In this document: in pieces, positions 35,232-43,462 of the stretch
Position numbering within the stretch: the stretch's first letter is position 1
How the letters are laid out: each line of letters starts with the position of its first letter
Source of the DNA: JAIEOG01 sp964519985
Lineage (GTDB): Bacteria > Bdellovibrionota > FAC87 > UBA2466
NCBI GenBank assembly: GCA_964519985.1
Contig: CAZFMF010000012.1
Location: 25,187-89,186, forward strand
Length of the DNA stretch: 64,000 nucleotides
Reading direction: 5' to 3'
Notes under the pieces: model-generated
Told to the model about the DNA's origin: nothing
Seen by the model: only the letters and a program-made list of their open reading frames with translations
The model's database searches: none
Made by a program: the position numbers and the translations under genes

Positions 35232-35879
35232 ATGAAAACTCATGTATTTGTTCTCGCGGCACTGGCTTGGTTCGCAACGGTTCCGGCAGCAAACGCGGCC
35301 GTCGCGGATGCCGATCTGCAAGATGCGATCGCTATCGAGGAACCGGAACCGCTGCACCCGGTAGCGTCTTTAGAATTGGGCTTCTTTGCCCCCAGCTTTC
35401 CGAAATACAGCGCCGACCGCCGAGGAAATGGAATTCGTTTGGCCGGAGAGTGGCTCCCTTACGTGGGCCGCTTTGGAAAACTGGGACTCGGCCTGTCCCT
35501 CGGCTACGGCAAACTCAAGGGAAACGCGGACAGTCCTTTTATTGAAGTCATCCCTTTGGAAACGGCGATCACCTATCGCGCCGACGTCGTGGAAAACCAA
35601 TTTGTCGTCCCATTCCTCCATACCGGCTTACAGGTCACTTACCTGCACCAGCAGTTCGTGCCCGGAATGCAGCGATTTAACGGCGTCGAATATGGCGGCG
35701 GCCTGTCACTTTGCTTAGACTTTGTGGACCGGCTATCCGCGAGCCTCTTGGATCGCTCGACCGGTATCCGAAACACCTATGCGGTGTTGGATTTTCGTCG
35801 CATCGCCTACCTGGGAAATAGCGTGGGCCCCGACTTGAGTCGGGACGAATTGCGTTTCAGCTTGCGTTTCGAGTTTTAG
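35232..35879 (+). CDS. Outer-membrane beta-barrel protein
   Basis: 215 residues. A Sec signal peptide (MKTHVFVLAALAWFATVPAANA) is followed by an acidic linker and alternating amphipathic strands (ASLELGFFAPSF, LGLGLSLGYGKLKG, VVPFLHTGLQVTYLHQQ, YGGGLSLCLDFV). It ends ...LRFSLRFEF with the terminal Phe of BAM substrates. The size suggests an 8- to 10-stranded barrel. It resembles the MXAN_2562-type barrel family, at low certainty. The stop overlaps that of the convergent two-helix membrane protein by four bases. Confidence 0.75.
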   Translation: MKTHVFVLAALAWFATVPAANAAVADADLQDAIAIEEPEPLHPVASLELGFFAPSFPKYSADRRGNGIRLAGEWLPYVGRFGKLGLGLSLGYGKLKGNADSPFIEVIPLETAITYRADVVENQFVVPFLHTGLQVTYLHQQFVPGMQRFNGVEYGGGLSLCLDFVDRLSASLLDRSTGIRNTYAVLDFRRIAYLGNSVGPDLSRDELRFSLRFEF

Positions 35880-36121
35880 GCAAGTGGGTTGCCGCGCAAG
35901 TTGTTCACGACGAACAAAACGCCAGCAAAAAGGAAAAGGGCGGCGATCAAGAAGTTTAAGGCGTGGCTCGCCCACGTCTGGGCTTTGATCGCCTCACCGG
36001 CCTGCTTTCGTCGCCGGACGTCGGTCACGGTGCGGTAAACAATATACGGCCCGAGCAGGACCAGAAACACTCCTACCAGGATTAAGATAAAATTGCCGGT
36101 TTCGAGCGGGTACTTTCCCAT
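35876..36121 (-). CDS. Small membrane protein with two transmembrane helices
   Basis: 81 residues. Two hydrophobic helices (FILILVGVFLVLLGPYIVY, about 11-29; ALNFLIAALFLFAGVLFVV, about 54-72) are separated by a basic loop (RTVTDVRRRKQAGEAIKAQ), which predicts both termini outside and the loop in the cytoplasm. No family is recognised. It is convergent with the outer-membrane barrel gene and divergent from the glycosyltransferase. Confidence 0.6.
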   Translation of the reverse strand: MGKYPLETGNFILILVGVFLVLLGPYIVYRTVTDVRRRKQAGEAIKAQTWASHALNFLIAALFLFAGVLFVVNNLRGNPLA

Positions 36122-36169
36122 GTCGAGGTGAGTCTACAAAGCGGCCCATCCTTTGTATAGAGTAGACCG

Positions 36170-37321
36170 ATGGGTAGGCTCCTCATCTTCGATACGCATC
36201 CAATCCAATACCGCAGCCCGGTCTTTAAAGGGATCCGGGCTCGGCGCCCCGATTTTAAGGTCTATTTCTTCAACCATCGGTTCAATGGCAACCACTGGTG
36301 GTTTCACGAAGTCGGCAAGATTCCCGAACAAACCTGGGGGTTACCGCTTCAAGACGGCTTCCCCAACGAAGTGATTGAGACCCGTACCTTGGGCCTTAAA
36401 GGAGCCTGGAAAGCCTTCGCCCGGATCCTCGACACCGAGCGTCCCGAACAGGTGGGTGTCTACGGATACTACCAAACCGAGCACTGGATGTTGCGTTTGC
36501 TTTGCGCCCGTCGCGGGATTCCGATGATATTCGTGGGTGAAACATTTCAGACGGGGCGCTGGTCTTTGCGCCGGCTGATCAAGACCCCCTTACGCGCCTT
36601 CTTCTTCCGGGGGGTCACCCACTTCATCGCGATTGGAAAAAAAACCCTCGATTACTACCGTCGCCTCGGGGTAGCGGAGGCCCGACTCGTTCCGGCGAAG
36701 TACTGCATCGATCTCAGTTTTTTTAAACAACCTCCCGAATTGGCCGCGGAACGGCGCGATCTTTGGCGCCTACGCTTTGGCATTCCGCCCGACGCCGTCG
36801 TGCTGCTCTTCGTCGGCCGACTGTTTGAGCGCAAGCGGCCCCAGGACGTCATTGAAATCCATCGACGTCTGGCGACCAATCCCGAGGTTTTCACGGTGAT
36901 GGTGGGAAATGGTCCATTGGAAGCGGCGTTACGCCAGGCAACGCGCGGATTGGATCGCCTGATTTGGATTGGATTTCAAAATCAGGCGGGTACCCGCGAC
37001 GCCTACTACGGCGCGGATGTGCTCATCGTGCCTTCCGAATATGAAACCTGGGGCCTCGTGGTGAATGAAGCCGCGGCGTGCGGTTTGCCCGCCGCGGTCA
37101 CCGATACGTGTGGGGTAGCTGAGGATCTGACTCAGGACGGGCGTACTGGCGTCGTCTTCCCTCGGGGGGACATCGCCGCCGCCGTCACGGCGCTTTCCTG
37201 CCTCATCCAATATCCGGAGCGGCGCAAGCGCCTCGGCGAGGCGGCGCGCCAACTCGTCGAGAAGGAATACGGAGTCGATCAATTTGCGGACGCTTTCGTT
37301 AAGGCGATTCCGGCAAGGTAA
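36170..37321 (+). CDS. Family GT4 glycosyltransferase (GT-B fold)
   Basis: 383 residues. The C-terminal donor-binding domain shows VVLLFVGRLFERKRPQDVIEIHRRL, the VGNGPLEAALRQ segment, and the E-x7-E motif in PSEYETWGLVVNEAAACGLPAAVTD. These are typical of GT4 retaining enzymes using nucleotide sugars. The N-terminal acceptor domain starts RLLIFDTHPIQYRSPVFKGI. The product is unknown (exopolysaccharide, O-antigen or glycoprotein). No other polysaccharide genes are adjacent, so it is an isolated transferase. Its stop overlaps the convergent histidine kinase by 23 bp. Confidence 0.85.
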   Translation: MGRLLIFDTHPIQYRSPVFKGIRARRPDFKVYFFNHRFNGNHWWFHEVGKIPEQTWGLPLQDGFPNEVIETRTLGLKGAWKAFARILDTERPEQVGVYGYYQTEHWMLRLLCARRGIPMIFVGETFQTGRWSLRRLIKTPLRAFFFRGVTHFIAIGKKTLDYYRRLGVAEARLVPAKYCIDLSFFKQPPELAAERRDLWRLRFGIPPDAVVLLFVGRLFERKRPQDVIEIHRRLATNPEVFTVMVGNGPLEAALRQATRGLDRLIWIGFQNQAGTRDAYYGADVLIVPSEYETWGLVVNEAAACGLPAAVTDTCGVAEDLTQDGRTGVVFPRGDIAAAVTALSCLIQYPERRKRLGEAARQLVEKEYGVDQFADAFVKAIPAR

Positions 37322-38390
37322 GCACCAAAGAGGCCGCACCCGCCGCTCCTTCGGAGGTCAAAGCGCCGTGGTGTTGATCCGCCACGAGCTTGGCCGTAGC
37401 CAGACCGAGGCCCAAGTTACGGTGATGGTGCATCACCTCACCAGGCGCCTCGAGTGCTTGAAAGCTCGACGCGGGCAAGGGCTCCCCCTTCCAGGACACC
37501 CGCAGGGTGGTCTGACCGGGCTCACTCTTAAAAAGCACGGTGACGCGTTCGCCCTTCGGCGATCGGGAGATGCCTTCGTGGATCAATTTGGAAACCGCCA
37601 CGCGGACGCCCGAAGCGTGGACCCGGGATAGGCTTCCCGACTTTCCTTGTACCGCGATCGCGACCTGCTTTTTTTCGCGCAAACGTTCTAGCCCCTCAAT
37701 GATCCCGACTAGCTCTTTCTCCCAGTCAAAGCTCGAAAAAGGAGTTTGGGTTTCTGCTTCCAGGCGAACGTAAGTCAAAACTTCATCGACGATTTCCGCA
37801 AAACGATCGGAAGCCGAAGTCAGAGAGGCTACCGCCCTCTGAACGTCCGCGGGAAAAGCTTTGGCGTTCTCGCCGAGCAACGCCACGAACGCAGTTAAGG
37901 AAGTCAGCGGCGTATTGAGCTCGTGGGAGACCAGCGAAAGAAAACGGGCCTTGGCCCGATCGAGCAGCAGCAATTCGCGGTTGGATTTTTCCAACGCGGC
38001 GTTCTTCAAATCCAAATCTTTCTTTAAGCGAAATGATTCCGCCGCCTGCTGCAAACTGATCTTGAGATCCTCCGGATCCCAGGGCTTGGCGATGTAACGA
38101 TAGATACTGCCGCGGTTGATGGCTCCGATAACGGATTCGACTTCGGTGTAACCCGTGAGCAAGATCCGCGTCATGGAGGGCTGAATCTGTTTGGCTTTTT
38201 CCAGCAAATCCACGCCGCTGATCTCCGGCATGCGCTGATCCGAAACAATCACCGCGAATTCCCTGGTCTGAATCTGCTTGAGGGCGTCAATCCCCGAATC
38301 GGTCGTGGTAATGTCGAAGGTCCCCCGCAAAAGCCGGCGCAGGGCTTCGAGGTTCTCTTTTTCGTCATCGACAATGAGGACAGATTCCAT
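37299..38390 (-). CDS. Hybrid receiver-histidine kinase with degenerate ATPase domain
   Basis: 363 residues. The receiver domain (1-120) is intact: acidic D8/D9, phospho-acceptor D51 (VSDQRMP) and K102 (IAKPWDP). A coiled coil and HisKA dimerisation domain follow with H156 (SLVSHELNTPL). The HATPase region (about 225-361) lacks key residues. The N-box reads VSKLIHEGISRSP, with Glu where the Mg-binding Asn belongs. The G1 DxGxG motif is replaced by SWKGEPLP. Only the G2-like NLGLGLATAKLV remains. ATP binding is therefore doubtful. It may serve as a scaffold or phosphate sink. It is divergent from acs. Confidence 0.82.
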   Translation of the reverse strand: MESVLIVDDEKENLEALRRLLRGTFDITTTDSGIDALKQIQTREFAVIVSDQRMPEISGVDLLEKAKQIQPSMTRILLTGYTEVESVIGAINRGSIYRYIAKPWDPEDLKISLQQAAESFRLKKDLDLKNAALEKSNRELLLLDRAKARFLSLVSHELNTPLTSLTAFVALLGENAKAFPADVQRAVASLTSASDRFAEIVDEVLTYVRLEAETQTPFSSFDWEKELVGIIEGLERLREKKQVAIAVQGKSGSLSRVHASGVRVAVSKLIHEGISRSPKGERVTVLFKSEPGQTTLRVSWKGEPLPASSFQALEAPGEVMHHHRNLGLGLATAKLVADQHHGALTSEGAAGAASLVLTLPESP

Positions 38391-38446
38391 GGTGTGCCGT
38401 CAAAGCCCATGATATGGCTTTAGCCGTTTGCTTTCAAGGAGGGTTG

Positions 38447-40372
38447 ATGGAAACGGTTTTGAAGGAAAATCGAGTATTTCCGCCACCGGAGGCGTTCCGC
38501 AAAGCCGCCTCGATTTCCGATCCCCAGGCTTACGCGCGCCTCTGCGAAGCGGCCGCTAAGGACCCCATCGCCTACTGGCAAAACGCCGCCAAAGAAAACC
38601 TCACTTGGTTCCGCCCGTGGGTGGAAGCACTCAGCTGGAACCCGCCCTACGCGAAATGGTTTCTCGGCGGAAAGATCAACGCCGCCTATAATTGTCTCGA
38701 CCGACACCTCGGGAGTCGGGGTGAGAAAGCCGCGCTGATCTGGGAAGGCGAAGACGGGTCCGTCCGCCGCTTTTCCTACCGAGAACTGCACGCCGAAGTC
38801 GCCCGCCTCGCCAATGCGCTCGAAAAAGATCTCGGGCTGAAAGCGGGAGATACCGCGGCGATTTACATGCCGCTGATCCCGGAGGCGGTGGTGGCCATGC
38901 TGGCTTGCGCGCGCGTCGGCGTCACCCACAGCGTGATCTTCGGCGGCTTTAGCAGCGCCGCCATTCGGGATCGCGTGCAAGATGCCGAGTGCAAAGCGAT
39001 TTTTACCGCCGATATCGGACCTCGCAAGGGACAGGTTTTGAAACTGAAGGAAACGGTTGCGGAGGCCGTCAAAGACTGTCCGACGGTGAAGTCCGTAATC
39101 ACGCTGCAACGTTCCGCTTCCACTTCCCTCACCGCACCGTTTGTCGACTGGAAATCGCTGGTGGCGAAACAGAGCGCGGAACACCGCTGTGCGGAGTTGG
39201 ATTCCGAACACCCGCTCTTTTTTCTCTATACGAGCGGTACCACCGGCAAACCTAAGGGAATCGTCCATTCCACCGGCGGGTACCTCACGGGGGTCGTCAC
39301 CACGGCCCGACAAGTCTTCGACTTCAAACCCGATGACATCTACTGGTGCACCGCCGATATTGGTTGGGTCACCGGACACTCTTACGTCGTGTACGGGCCA
39401 CTCGCGCTCGGGGCAACGGTACTGCTGTACGAAGGTGCGCTGAATCACCCCCACTCGGGGCGCATCTGGGAAATCATCCAGAAACATCGGGTTTCCATTC
39501 TCTACACGGCGCCGACTGCGATCCGATCGTTCATGCGCGAGGGGGACGACATCCCCGCAAAATTCGATATGAGTTCGCTGCGGCTCTTGGGGAGCGTAGG
39601 TGAGCCGATCAATCCGGAGGCGTGGATCTGGTACCACACCCAAATTGGAAAAGAGCGCTGCCCCATCATCGATACTTGGTGGCAAACGGAAACGGGTGGA
39701 ATGCTCATTACCGGCGTGCCGAGCGTGGTCCCGCAGAAACCCGGATCCGCCTCACTGCCTTTGCCCGGAATTGCGATGGATATCGTCGATGAAAACGGAA
39801 GGTCTTGTGGTCCCGACGAAGGAGGATATCTCGTCATCAAGCATCCCTGGCCTTCCATGCTGCGTGGGATCTACAAGGACCCACAACGGTTTCAAGAGAG
39901 CTACTTCTCTCGCTACCCCGGAATCTATTTTACCGGCGACGGGGCCAACCGCGACGCCGACGGCTACTACTGGATCAAAGGCCGCGTGGACGATGTCTTG
40001 AACGTCTCGGGTCACCGCCTCGGCACCATGGAAATTGAGAGTGCTTTGGTCAGTCACCCCAGTGTCGCCGAAGCGGCCGTCGTCGGGCGCAGCGATGACC
40101 TCAAAGGGCAAGCGGTAGTGGCGTTCGTCATCCCGCGCGGCAATCCCGCGGACGTTAAAAAGGACGAGCTGGTGAAAGTGTTGAAGTCGCACGTCGCCAA
40201 AGAAATCGGCGCCCTGGCCCGACCCGATGACATCTTTCTAACGAAAACCCTGCCCAAAACCCGCAGCGGAAAAATCATGCGCCGGCTCTTGCGCGATCTT
40301 GCGGCCGGAAAAAAGAGCTCGGGGGATACCACCACTTTAGAGAATCCGGGTCTCGTCGAACTCATCGATTGA
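38447..40372 (+). CDS. acs: Acetyl-CoA synthetase
   Basis: 641 residues from ATG 38447, chosen because a perfect AAGGAGG stands six bases upstream; an ATG 33 bases earlier has none. ANL-superfamily motifs are FFLYTSGTTGKPKGIVHSTGG, DTWWQTETGG, the FTGDGANRDADGYYWIKGRVDD hinge region and the C-terminal KTLPKTRSGKIMRR with the catalytic Lys that is acetylated in regulated Acs enzymes. It converts acetate, ATP and CoA to acetyl-CoA. A small serpin remnant overlaps its stop. Confidence 0.97.
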   Translation: METVLKENRVFPPPEAFRKAASISDPQAYARLCEAAAKDPIAYWQNAAKENLTWFRPWVEALSWNPPYAKWFLGGKINAAYNCLDRHLGSRGEKAALIWEGEDGSVRRFSYRELHAEVARLANALEKDLGLKAGDTAAIYMPLIPEAVVAMLACARVGVTHSVIFGGFSSAAIRDRVQDAECKAIFTADIGPRKGQVLKLKETVAEAVKDCPTVKSVITLQRSASTSLTAPFVDWKSLVAKQSAEHRCAELDSEHPLFFLYTSGTTGKPKGIVHSTGGYLTGVVTTARQVFDFKPDDIYWCTADIGWVTGHSYVVYGPLALGATVLLYEGALNHPHSGRIWEIIQKHRVSILYTAPTAIRSFMREGDDIPAKFDMSSLRLLGSVGEPINPEAWIWYHTQIGKERCPIIDTWWQTETGGMLITGVPSVVPQKPGSASLPLPGIAMDIVDENGRSCGPDEGGYLVIKHPWPSMLRGIYKDPQRFQESYFSRYPGIYFTGDGANRDADGYYWIKGRVDDVLNVSGHRLGTMEIESALVSHPSVAEAAVVGRSDDLKGQAVVAFVIPRGNPADVKKDELVKVLKSHVAKEIGALARPDDIFLTKTLPKTRSGKIMRRLLRDLAAGKKSSGDTTTLENPGLVELID

Positions 40373-40518
40373 AACCCGAAGAAGCCCTAGCCGCAGGCGC
40401 CGTGGTCGCCGGCCGGGTCTCGGCACCTCCGCCGTTGGTCTACGATCGCCCCTTCATCTTCCTCATCCGCGACTCCGACGGCACCGTCCTAGGCAGCGGC
40501 ATCGTCGTCGACCCCTAA
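40369..40518 (+). pseudogene. C-terminal remnant of a serpin protease inhibitor
   Basis: A 49-codon frame from a TTG overlapping the acs stop. The translation EEALAAGAVVAGRVSAPP resembles the hinge and reactive-centre loop of serpins (E-A-A-A-A-T-A-V-V). VYDRPFIFLIRD and VLGSGIVVDP match the conserved serpin C-terminal strands (x-D-R-P-F-L-F-x-I-R-D ... G-x-x-x-x-P). The rest of the roughly 370-residue fold is absent; the preceding DNA is acs in another frame. A truncated relic is the simplest reading. Its TAA lies inside the palindromic element that follows. Confidence 0.6.
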
Positions 40519-40614
40519 AGGTGCCCATCTACTTTCGGGACCAAAAGGTGCCGGGTGCGGACCGTGTCAATGCGCACCCGCTACTATTTCGGCCGAAAAA
40601 TCGATGGGCACCTT
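40517..40614. repeat. Nested palindromic element, GGTGCC-type
   Basis: AAGGTGCCCATC (40518-40529) pairs exactly with GATGGGCACCTT (40603-40614). Inside, GGGTGCG (about 40553) pairs with CGCACCC (about 40573), and AAAAGGTGCCGGG is a further related unit. The layout, an outer arm carrying AAGGT-x-CC and an inner hairpin, is the same as in the element at 29912-30033, although arms and loops differ in sequence. Confidence 0.7.
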
Positions 40615-40623
40615 CTACTGATT

Positions 40624-40702
40624 GTCATTGCGAGGGCCGTAGGCCCGTGGCAATCCCGCAGCGCTGGGCGCTGCGAGGTTGCTTCACTTCGTTCGCAACG
40701 AC
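40624..40702. repeat. GTCATTGCGA-type palindromic repeat, copy 4, running into dapL
   Basis: Starts GTCATTGCGAGGGCCG and ends GTTGCTTCACTTCG then TTCGCAACGAC. The right-hand 19 bp lie within the dapL coding region and encode its last residues. Palindromic ends and inner GCAATCCCGC/GCGAGGTTGC arms match the other copies. Confidence 0.8.
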
Positions 40703-41862
40703 GTTTCGAGGCGGTTGAGGGCTTCGTTGATTTTGAGGGAATCGACCGTGAGGGCTAGGCGGAAATAGCCTTCGCCTTCGGCGCCGAAGCCGATACCGGG
40801 GGTGATGACCACGCCTGCTTGGTCGATCAGCGTTTTGCAGAACTCCATCGAGCCGCGGCCTTGGGGAACTCTGGCCCACACAAAAAAAGTGGCTTGGGGT
40901 GAAAAATATTCGATGCCCAAGCGATCCAGCCCTTGGAGCAAGGTTCCTCGCCGCTCCAAGTACAGATCGCGGATGGGTTGTGAGAACTCGTCGGCGCGCG
41001 GCAGTAGGCGAGTGCAGGCATCTTGGATCGCCAGCAGCGGACCTGAGTCAATATTCGTTTTCGCCCGCAGAAGTCCAGCCACGAGCTCCGGATTGCCGGC
41101 GGCAAACCCGAGGCGCCAGCCCGTCATATTGTACGACTTCGAGAAGGAGTGGAGCTCGATGGCGACATCCTTGGCGCCCGGAATTTCCAAAATGCTCGGC
41201 GGCTTTTGCGCGGCGTCGTAATAGATTTCGCTGTACGCGTTATCCGACAGCAAAATCACGCCGTACTTGCGAGCCAAGCCGACGATTTCTTCCAGTCGCG
41301 CGCGCGCAATCACCGCCGAAGTCGGGTTCGAGGGAAAGTTTAGAATGAGGTACTTCGGTTGGTGGGTCCGAAAGGCCTCTTCCAGTGCGTTTGGATCTGG
41401 AACGAAACCCGTTTCCGCCTTGAGCGTAATCGGAATCGCCTGGCCGCCACCCAAGCGGATCGACGTCTCGAAAACCGGGTAGCCCGGGGAAGGATACAAA
41501 ACCTTGTCGCCGGGATTACAGAAGGCCACCGGAAAATGCGCGATGCCTTCTTTCGATCCGATCAGTGCCACGATCTCCGTTTTGGGATCCAAGCTGACGT
41601 GAAACCGACCTTGAAACCACGTCGCTACGGCTTGGCGAAACGCCAAGGTGCCTTCATACGGCGAGTAAACGTGATTTTCCGGACGCGCCGACGCTTCTTG
41701 AATGAGCTTTACGATCTCGGGCGGTGTCGGCTGGTCGGGATCCCCGATGGCGAGACTGAGTAGCGACACTCCCTTTTTCTGGGCCTCGGCTTTGAAGAGA
41801 TTGATCTGGCTGAAAACGTAGGGCGGAAGTTCTTGAAGGCGTTGGGCCTGTTCTATTTTCAT
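40684..41862 (-). CDS. dapL: LL-diaminopimelate aminotransferase-like class I aminotransferase
   Basis: 392 residues of a fold-type I PLP enzyme. Diagnostic segments are SLAIGDPDQPTPPEI, the Schiff-base Lys in SFSKSYNMTGWRLGFAAGN, NPTSAVI and the terminal EGEGYFRLALT. The GDPD-P-P and NMTGWR patterns fit the DapL group, which converts tetrahydrodipicolinate straight to LL-diaminopimelate using glutamate. The operon context (dapF-dapA-dapB) makes this assignment strong. The ATG overlaps the dapB stop as ATGA. The last codons (SLRTK) come from repeat copy 4. Confidence 0.87.
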   Translation of the reverse strand: MKIEQAQRLQELPPYVFSQINLFKAEAQKKGVSLLSLAIGDPDQPTPPEIVKLIQEASARPENHVYSPYEGTLAFRQAVATWFQGRFHVSLDPKTEIVALIGSKEGIAHFPVAFCNPGDKVLYPSPGYPVFETSIRLGGGQAIPITLKAETGFVPDPNALEEAFRTHQPKYLILNFPSNPTSAVIARARLEEIVGLARKYGVILLSDNAYSEIYYDAAQKPPSILEIPGAKDVAIELHSFSKSYNMTGWRLGFAAGNPELVAGLLRAKTNIDSGPLLAIQDACTRLLPRADEFSQPIRDLYLERRGTLLQGLDRLGIEYFSPQATFFVWARVPQGRGSMEFCKTLIDQAGVVITPGIGFGAEGEGYFRLALTVDSLKINEALNRLETSLRTK

Positions 41863-42572
41863 TTCATTTCCTCAATCCGGTAAACTCGGGGCTCTTTCCG
41901 GTACAATAAAAACTGTGCCCCCCGCAGTGCCCCTTTGGCAAAAATGCGGCGATCGGTTACGCGATGTTCTAAGATCAATTCTTCACCGTCAGCGATAAAA
42001 CGCACCCGGTGATTGCCCACGATACTCCCCGCGCGAGTCACGTGCACGGTTGGGTTTTCGAAGCCCGCCTGGGCCAATACTTCCAGTAGCCGCTTAGCCG
42101 AACCACTCGGCGCGTCTTGCTTTAGCTTGTGGTGGTCTTCTTCTAGTACGGCCGCAAAGTCTTTGCCGGCTAGGGTCGCCGCCGATCCAATCGTCGCCTG
42201 TAAGAAATTCATTCCCACACTGGTGTTGGGGCAGAGTAAGACCGGGGCTTTTTTCGCGTAGGCTTCGATCTTTTCCATCTGCGCGGGCGTATGCCCGGTG
42301 GTTCCGATCACGACCGGGCGGTCGGTTTCTTCGAGAACCGCCATCGTGCCTTCGGGACGGCTGAAATCAATCCAAACATGCACCGGTTCTCGCGCAATCT
42401 CGCCGAAAGTACGTAGCGGCATGCCCTCGAGCGATTGCAAACGACCACTGCGCGTAATCCCATCCGCAAGTTCGAAGGCATCGGCACCGAGAGTAAATCC
42501 GTCCGAAAGCAGTGCCGCAATCTCCTGACCCATTCGGCCGGAGGCGCCCACCAGTCCCACCTTGAAAATCAC
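41859..42572 (-). CDS. dapB: 4-hydroxy-tetrahydrodipicolinate reductase
   Basis: 237 residues from GTG 42572, whose GTGA overlaps the dapA stop; a start further upstream would intrude into dapA. The N-terminal dinucleotide fold is KVGLVGASGRMGQEIAA. PVVIGTTGH, NTSVGMNFL and the catalytic EEDHHKLKQDAPSGSAKRL are conserved. It reduces the DapA product to tetrahydrodipicolinate with NAD(P)H. It sits between dapA and dapL, overlapping both by four bases. Confidence 0.95.
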   Translation of the reverse strand: MIFKVGLVGASGRMGQEIAALLSDGFTLGADAFELADGITRSGRLQSLEGMPLRTFGEIAREPVHVWIDFSRPEGTMAVLEETDRPVVIGTTGHTPAQMEKIEAYAKKAPVLLCPNTSVGMNFLQATIGSAATLAGKDFAAVLEEDHHKLKQDAPSGSAKRLLEVLAQAGFENPTVHVTRAGSIVGNHRVRFIADGEELILEHRVTDRRIFAKGALRGAQFLLYRKEPRVYRIEEMK

Positions 42573-43462
42573 GCGCGTGGCTCCGAGTTCTGAAAACGAT
42601 CCCATTCCCGCGCCACGAGATTTTCGGTGGCTTCCCCCACTGGCACTAGCGGCAAGCGCAGTTCGCCGGTTTCGCCGCGATATTTTTTCAACGCAAATTT
42701 CAGCGGGCCGGGACTTGTTTCGGAGAAAAAAGCACGGACCAGCGGCGCCAACCGCACCTGAAGATCGAAGGCCGCCGCCCAGTCCCCGTCTGTCATCAAA
42801 CGGTGCAGGCGCGCGAAGGCCGCCGGGACCGCATTGGCGGAAGCGGAGATAATGCCGCGTCCTCCCAAGGCTTGAATCGTAGCGTACGCATCGTCATCGC
42901 CCGCGAAAATCGTTTTTCCCGTTTCTTTGGCCAGGGCCGCGAGTCCTAGCCAATAGGCGTGCTGCCCACTGGCTTCTTTGATCCCGCCGATGTGAGGATG
43001 CCGAAAGAGCCGCGCGACCGTGTCCAAGGGGAGGGAAACGCCGGTGCGGCCCGGCACGTGGTACAAAATCAAGGGAGTGCGTGCCTGGTCGGCTAAGGTT
43101 TCGTAGTGCGCTACCAAACCGGCCGGAGTCGGTTTGTTGTAGTACGGCGTCACGACTAACGTCCCGTCTACTCCCAATTCCTCGGCTTCTTTCAGAAGTT
43201 CCAAAACGCCAGCCGTGGAATTGCCACCGCATCCCGCCACAACGCTTAAGCCCCGTGTTCGCGCCACTTCCCGAGTCGTCCCGATCACGGCGCGGCGTTC
43301 GTCACGCGTCAGCGTCGGGCTTTCACCGGTGGTGCCGCACGGAACGAATCCATTCACCCCGCTATCGGCGAGAAATACGAGATGCCGCTTCAAAGTCTCG
43401 AGATCGAGTTGACCCGCCCGAAACGGCGTGGTGGTAGCGACGAGAACTCCTTCGAGTTTCAC
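42569..43462 (-). CDS. dapA: 4-hydroxy-tetrahydrodipicolinate synthase
   Basis: 297 residues of a class I aldolase TIM barrel. Conserved features are PCGTTGESPTLTRDE, TPYYNKPTPAGL, the catalytic Tyr in LYHVPGRTGVSL (usually YNVPGRT) and the Schiff-base Lys in IGGIKEASG. It condenses pyruvate with aspartate semialdehyde, the first committed step to diaminopimelate and lysine. Four-base overlaps link it to dapF upstream and dapB downstream. Confidence 0.96.
   Translation of the reverse strand: MKLEGVLVATTTPFRAGQLDLETLKRHLVFLADSGVNGFVPCGTTGESPTLTRDERRAVIGTTREVARTRGLSVVAGCGGNSTAGVLELLKEAEELGVDGTLVVTPYYNKPTPAGLVAHYETLADQARTPLILYHVPGRTGVSLPLDTVARLFRHPHIGGIKEASGQHAYWLGLAALAKETGKTIFAGDDDAYATIQALGGRGIISASANAVPAAFARLHRLMTDGDWAAAFDLQVRLAPLVRAFFSETSPGPLKFALKKYRGETGELRLPLVPVGEATENLVAREWDRFQNSEPRA

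Noticed and set aside
36170..37321. Start of a polysaccharide biosynthesis island
   Set aside because: Neighbouring genes are unrelated; only one glycosyltransferase is present.
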